Source: Gordonia polyisoprenivorans | GTDB lineage: Bacteria; Actinomycetota; Actinomycetes; Mycobacteriales; Mycobacteriaceae | DNA length: 64,000 bases | Assembly: GCF_017654315.1 (NCBI RefSeq) | Contig: NZ_CP072203.1 | Location: 1,364,001 to 1,428,000, forward strand | Reading direction: 5' to 3' | Part shown: in pieces, positions 62,884 through 64,000 of the stretch | Position numbering within the stretch: the stretch's first letter is position 1 | How the letters are laid out: each line of letters begins with the position of its first letter | Notes under the pieces: model-generated | The model's database searches: none | What the model saw: only the letters and a program-made list of their open reading frames with translations | What the model was told of the DNA's origin: nothing | Made by a program: the position numbers and the translations under genes

Positions 62884-63420
62884 ATGACCGCTGCCGCGTA
62901 TCCCCAGCTGATGTCGCTGGAGCAGTGGCGTGCGTTGCCGGAGGCGCCCGAGCAGCGGGTCGAGCTTCAGGAAGGCCTGGCGATCGTGTCTCCCCGTCCC
63001 ACCCCCGCACATTCCCGCGCGGCGTCTCGGTTGTGGCAGCAGTTGGCCGCGCAGCTTCCGGACGGCTTCGAGGCGTTGCAAGAGGTCGAGGTGGTCATCG
63101 ACGCGGCCACGCCGGCAACGGTGCGGATTCCTGATGTGATTGTGCGGCGCACCGATGCCGATGACTCGATGATTACCGCTGACCAGGTGGTGTTGGCCGT
63201 TGAGGTCGTCTCGCCGGGCTCGCGGCGCACCGATCACGTGATGAAGCGCAGTGAATACGCCGACGCCGGCATCGCACACTACTGGATCATCGACCTTGAC
63301 GCCCCGGTCGCCATCACCGTTCTCAGGTTGGATTCCGATGGGTATGTCGGTGACCAGTTCAACGGCGAGGTGACGGTGGAATCACCGTTCCCGGTGACGG
63401 TCGCCCTCGACATCACGTAA
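62884..63420 (+). CDS. Uma2-family putative restriction endonuclease-like protein
   Basis: A 178-residue Uma2 (DUF820) protein. The signature VELQEGLAIVSPRPTPAHSRA is near residue 27, the acidic core is VRIPDVIVRR near residue 80 and VVLAVEVVSPGSRRTDHVMK near residue 103, with an Asp, a Glu and a Lys in PD-(D/E)XK arrangement. The C-terminal half has HYWIIDLDAP. Members have a PD-(D/E)XK fold and unknown biological roles; they are common in accessory DNA. The -10 element TAGAAT is at 62871-62876, so the mRNA may start at the ATG and be leaderless. It lies beside an integrase remnant. Confidence 0.88.
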   Translation: MTAAAYPQLMSLEQWRALPEAPEQRVELQEGLAIVSPRPTPAHSRAASRLWQQLAAQLPDGFEALQEVEVVIDAATPATVRIPDVIVRRTDADDSMITADQVVLAVEVVSPGSRRTDHVMKRSEYADAGIAHYWIIDLDAPVAITVLRLDSDGYVGDQFNGEVTVESPFPVTVALDIT

Positions 63421-63511
63421 CCCCGGCGGTGAGAGGGGTCCCGGTATGCCGTGTCCACCAGTCCGCGCCGGCGCTCGCCATTCCGCTCATTTCCGGTGGG
63501 TAAACGGTGGG

Positions 63512-63700
63512 TCAGCTCACCGGCGCCAGGCGATCGAGGACATGCCGCACATCCCCGGCGACCTTCGGACGCTGACGGTAGTGCTTGCGCGTCGTCTCCG
63601 GTGTTGTGTGGCACAGCTGCTCGGCCGCCGCCTCGATGCCCACCTCCTCGGCGAGGATTGTCGCGGTGAGAGTTGCTGTGCAAGTGGACAGTTCGCACGA
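63512..63700 (-). pseudogene. C-terminal remnant of a tyrosine recombinase (integrase)
   Basis: Only the last roughly 60 residues of a phage-type integrase are present. TTPETTRKHYRQRPKVAGDV contains the region of the second catalytic His (in LCHTT, normally LGH) and the nucleophile Tyr (KHY), and the end DVRHVLDRLAPVS is typical. The first catalytic Arg, the H-x-x-R motif and the N-terminal half are missing, and the upstream frame decays to unrelated sequence. It is a relic of a mobile element. Confidence 0.8.
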
Positions 63701-63742
63701 GGGTAACGACCCGATCCACGCCTTGAATGCAGCGAAGGTCAA

Positions 63743-63778
63743 AGCGCCCCACATCGATTGAGGTGGGGCGCTCTTTTT
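63743..63778. terminator. Bidirectional intrinsic terminator
   Basis: AGCGCCCCAC and GTGGGGCGCT (63743-63752 and 63763-63772) form a perfect 10-bp stem with a 10-base loop. CTTTTTG follows on the plus strand, and TTT on the minus side. It lies between the integrase remnant and the next minus-strand gene. Confidence 0.88.
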
Positions 63779-63784
63779 GTATCC

Positions 63785-63994
63785 CTACTCGATCTCCCCA
63801 CCGAGACTGCCCTCCTCGTCGTAGTAGAAGACCTGCTGCTCGCTGCGTGCATCCACCAGCAGCGCTTCGCCAAGGTCGATTCGAGTGGAGAGGATTCCAC
63901 GATCCGCGAGTATCTTCCTCGCCGCATCGATCCGCTCAGTTTCCGTGAAGTGCTTCGGCACAACAGCCGAGTCGCTGGATCTGTCGCATGGCAT
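63785..63994 (-). CDS. Small hypothetical protein at window edge
   Basis: A 69-residue soluble protein. It opens with ETERIDAARKILADRGI-like helix residues and contains VDARSEQQVFYYDEEGSLGG, with an acidic end. The start at 63994 is the only ATG inside the window and the gene may begin further upstream beyond the edge. It is not a known family. A terminator lies just after its stop codon. Confidence 0.5.
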   Translation of the reverse strand: MPCDRSSDSAVVPKHFTETERIDAARKILADRGILSTRIDLGEALLVDARSEQQVFYYDEEGSLGGEIE

Positions 63995-64000
63995 GAGTAC

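Overview
The window looks like chromosomal DNA of a high-GC mycolic-acid actinobacterium, most likely Gordonia or a close relative in Mycobacteriales. The support is codon use, GTG/TTG starts with ATGA or GTGA overlaps, a WhiB protein, DUF7144 and actinobacterial holin-X membrane proteins, and long gene-order conservation with the Mycobacterium tuberculosis block Rv3682 (ponA2) to Rv3644c. The genus is inferred from recall of protein families and gene order; no search was run.

Layout. 1-1980: a lower-GC accessory strip with a minus-strand run of five small unknown genes. 2114-9452: metabolic genes (M20 peptidase, acyl-CoA dehydrogenase-like protein, lipocalin, enoyl-CoA hydratase, haloacid dehalogenase, metallophosphoesterase), with tRNA-Pro(CGG) lying between two DUF7144 paralogues. 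9524-25829: the ponA2, whiB4, paired ArsA-type ATPases, RidA, MBL-fold, crp, nth, thioredoxin-like, NUDIX, marP, ephE and holin-X block. 25999-34609: acs, the dppABCD peptide importer and a degenerate Fic-fold protein. 34610-36426: two regulatory RNA loci either side of a HAD phosphatase, a candidate Ms1/MTS2823-type RNA and a clear 6C RNA. 36427-41540: ssd and a compact Tad/Flp pilus operon interrupted by a 201-bp MITE-like element. 41557-52343: MrfA-type helicase, cspA, topA, membrane adenylate cyclase and DNA polymerase III delta-prime. 52915-58682: a sulfonate/taurine-type ABC importer with a TauD-like dioxygenase. 58927-61697: a large secreted protein and two membrane proteins. 61964-64000: a second accessory strip with a CIRCE-like operator, a Uma2 protein, an integrase remnant and small unknown genes.

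How it fits together. A cAMP theme runs through the window: a Rv3645-type adenylate cyclase, the Crp/GlxR regulator and candidate Crp operators upstream of acs and inside the promoter of the candidate Ms1-like RNA. nth, the thioredoxin-like gene, the NUDIX gene, marP and a small gene form one tightly overlapping operon. The Tad operon encodes motor ATPase, two membrane platform proteins, pilin and two TadE/G-like pseudopilins, but no prepilin peptidase is in the window. The most notable non-coding signals are the 6C RNA, the candidate Ms1-like RNA with an embedded Crp palindrome, the MITE in the pilus operon, 42-bp hairpin repeats at 56550 and a CIRCE-like operator at 62433.
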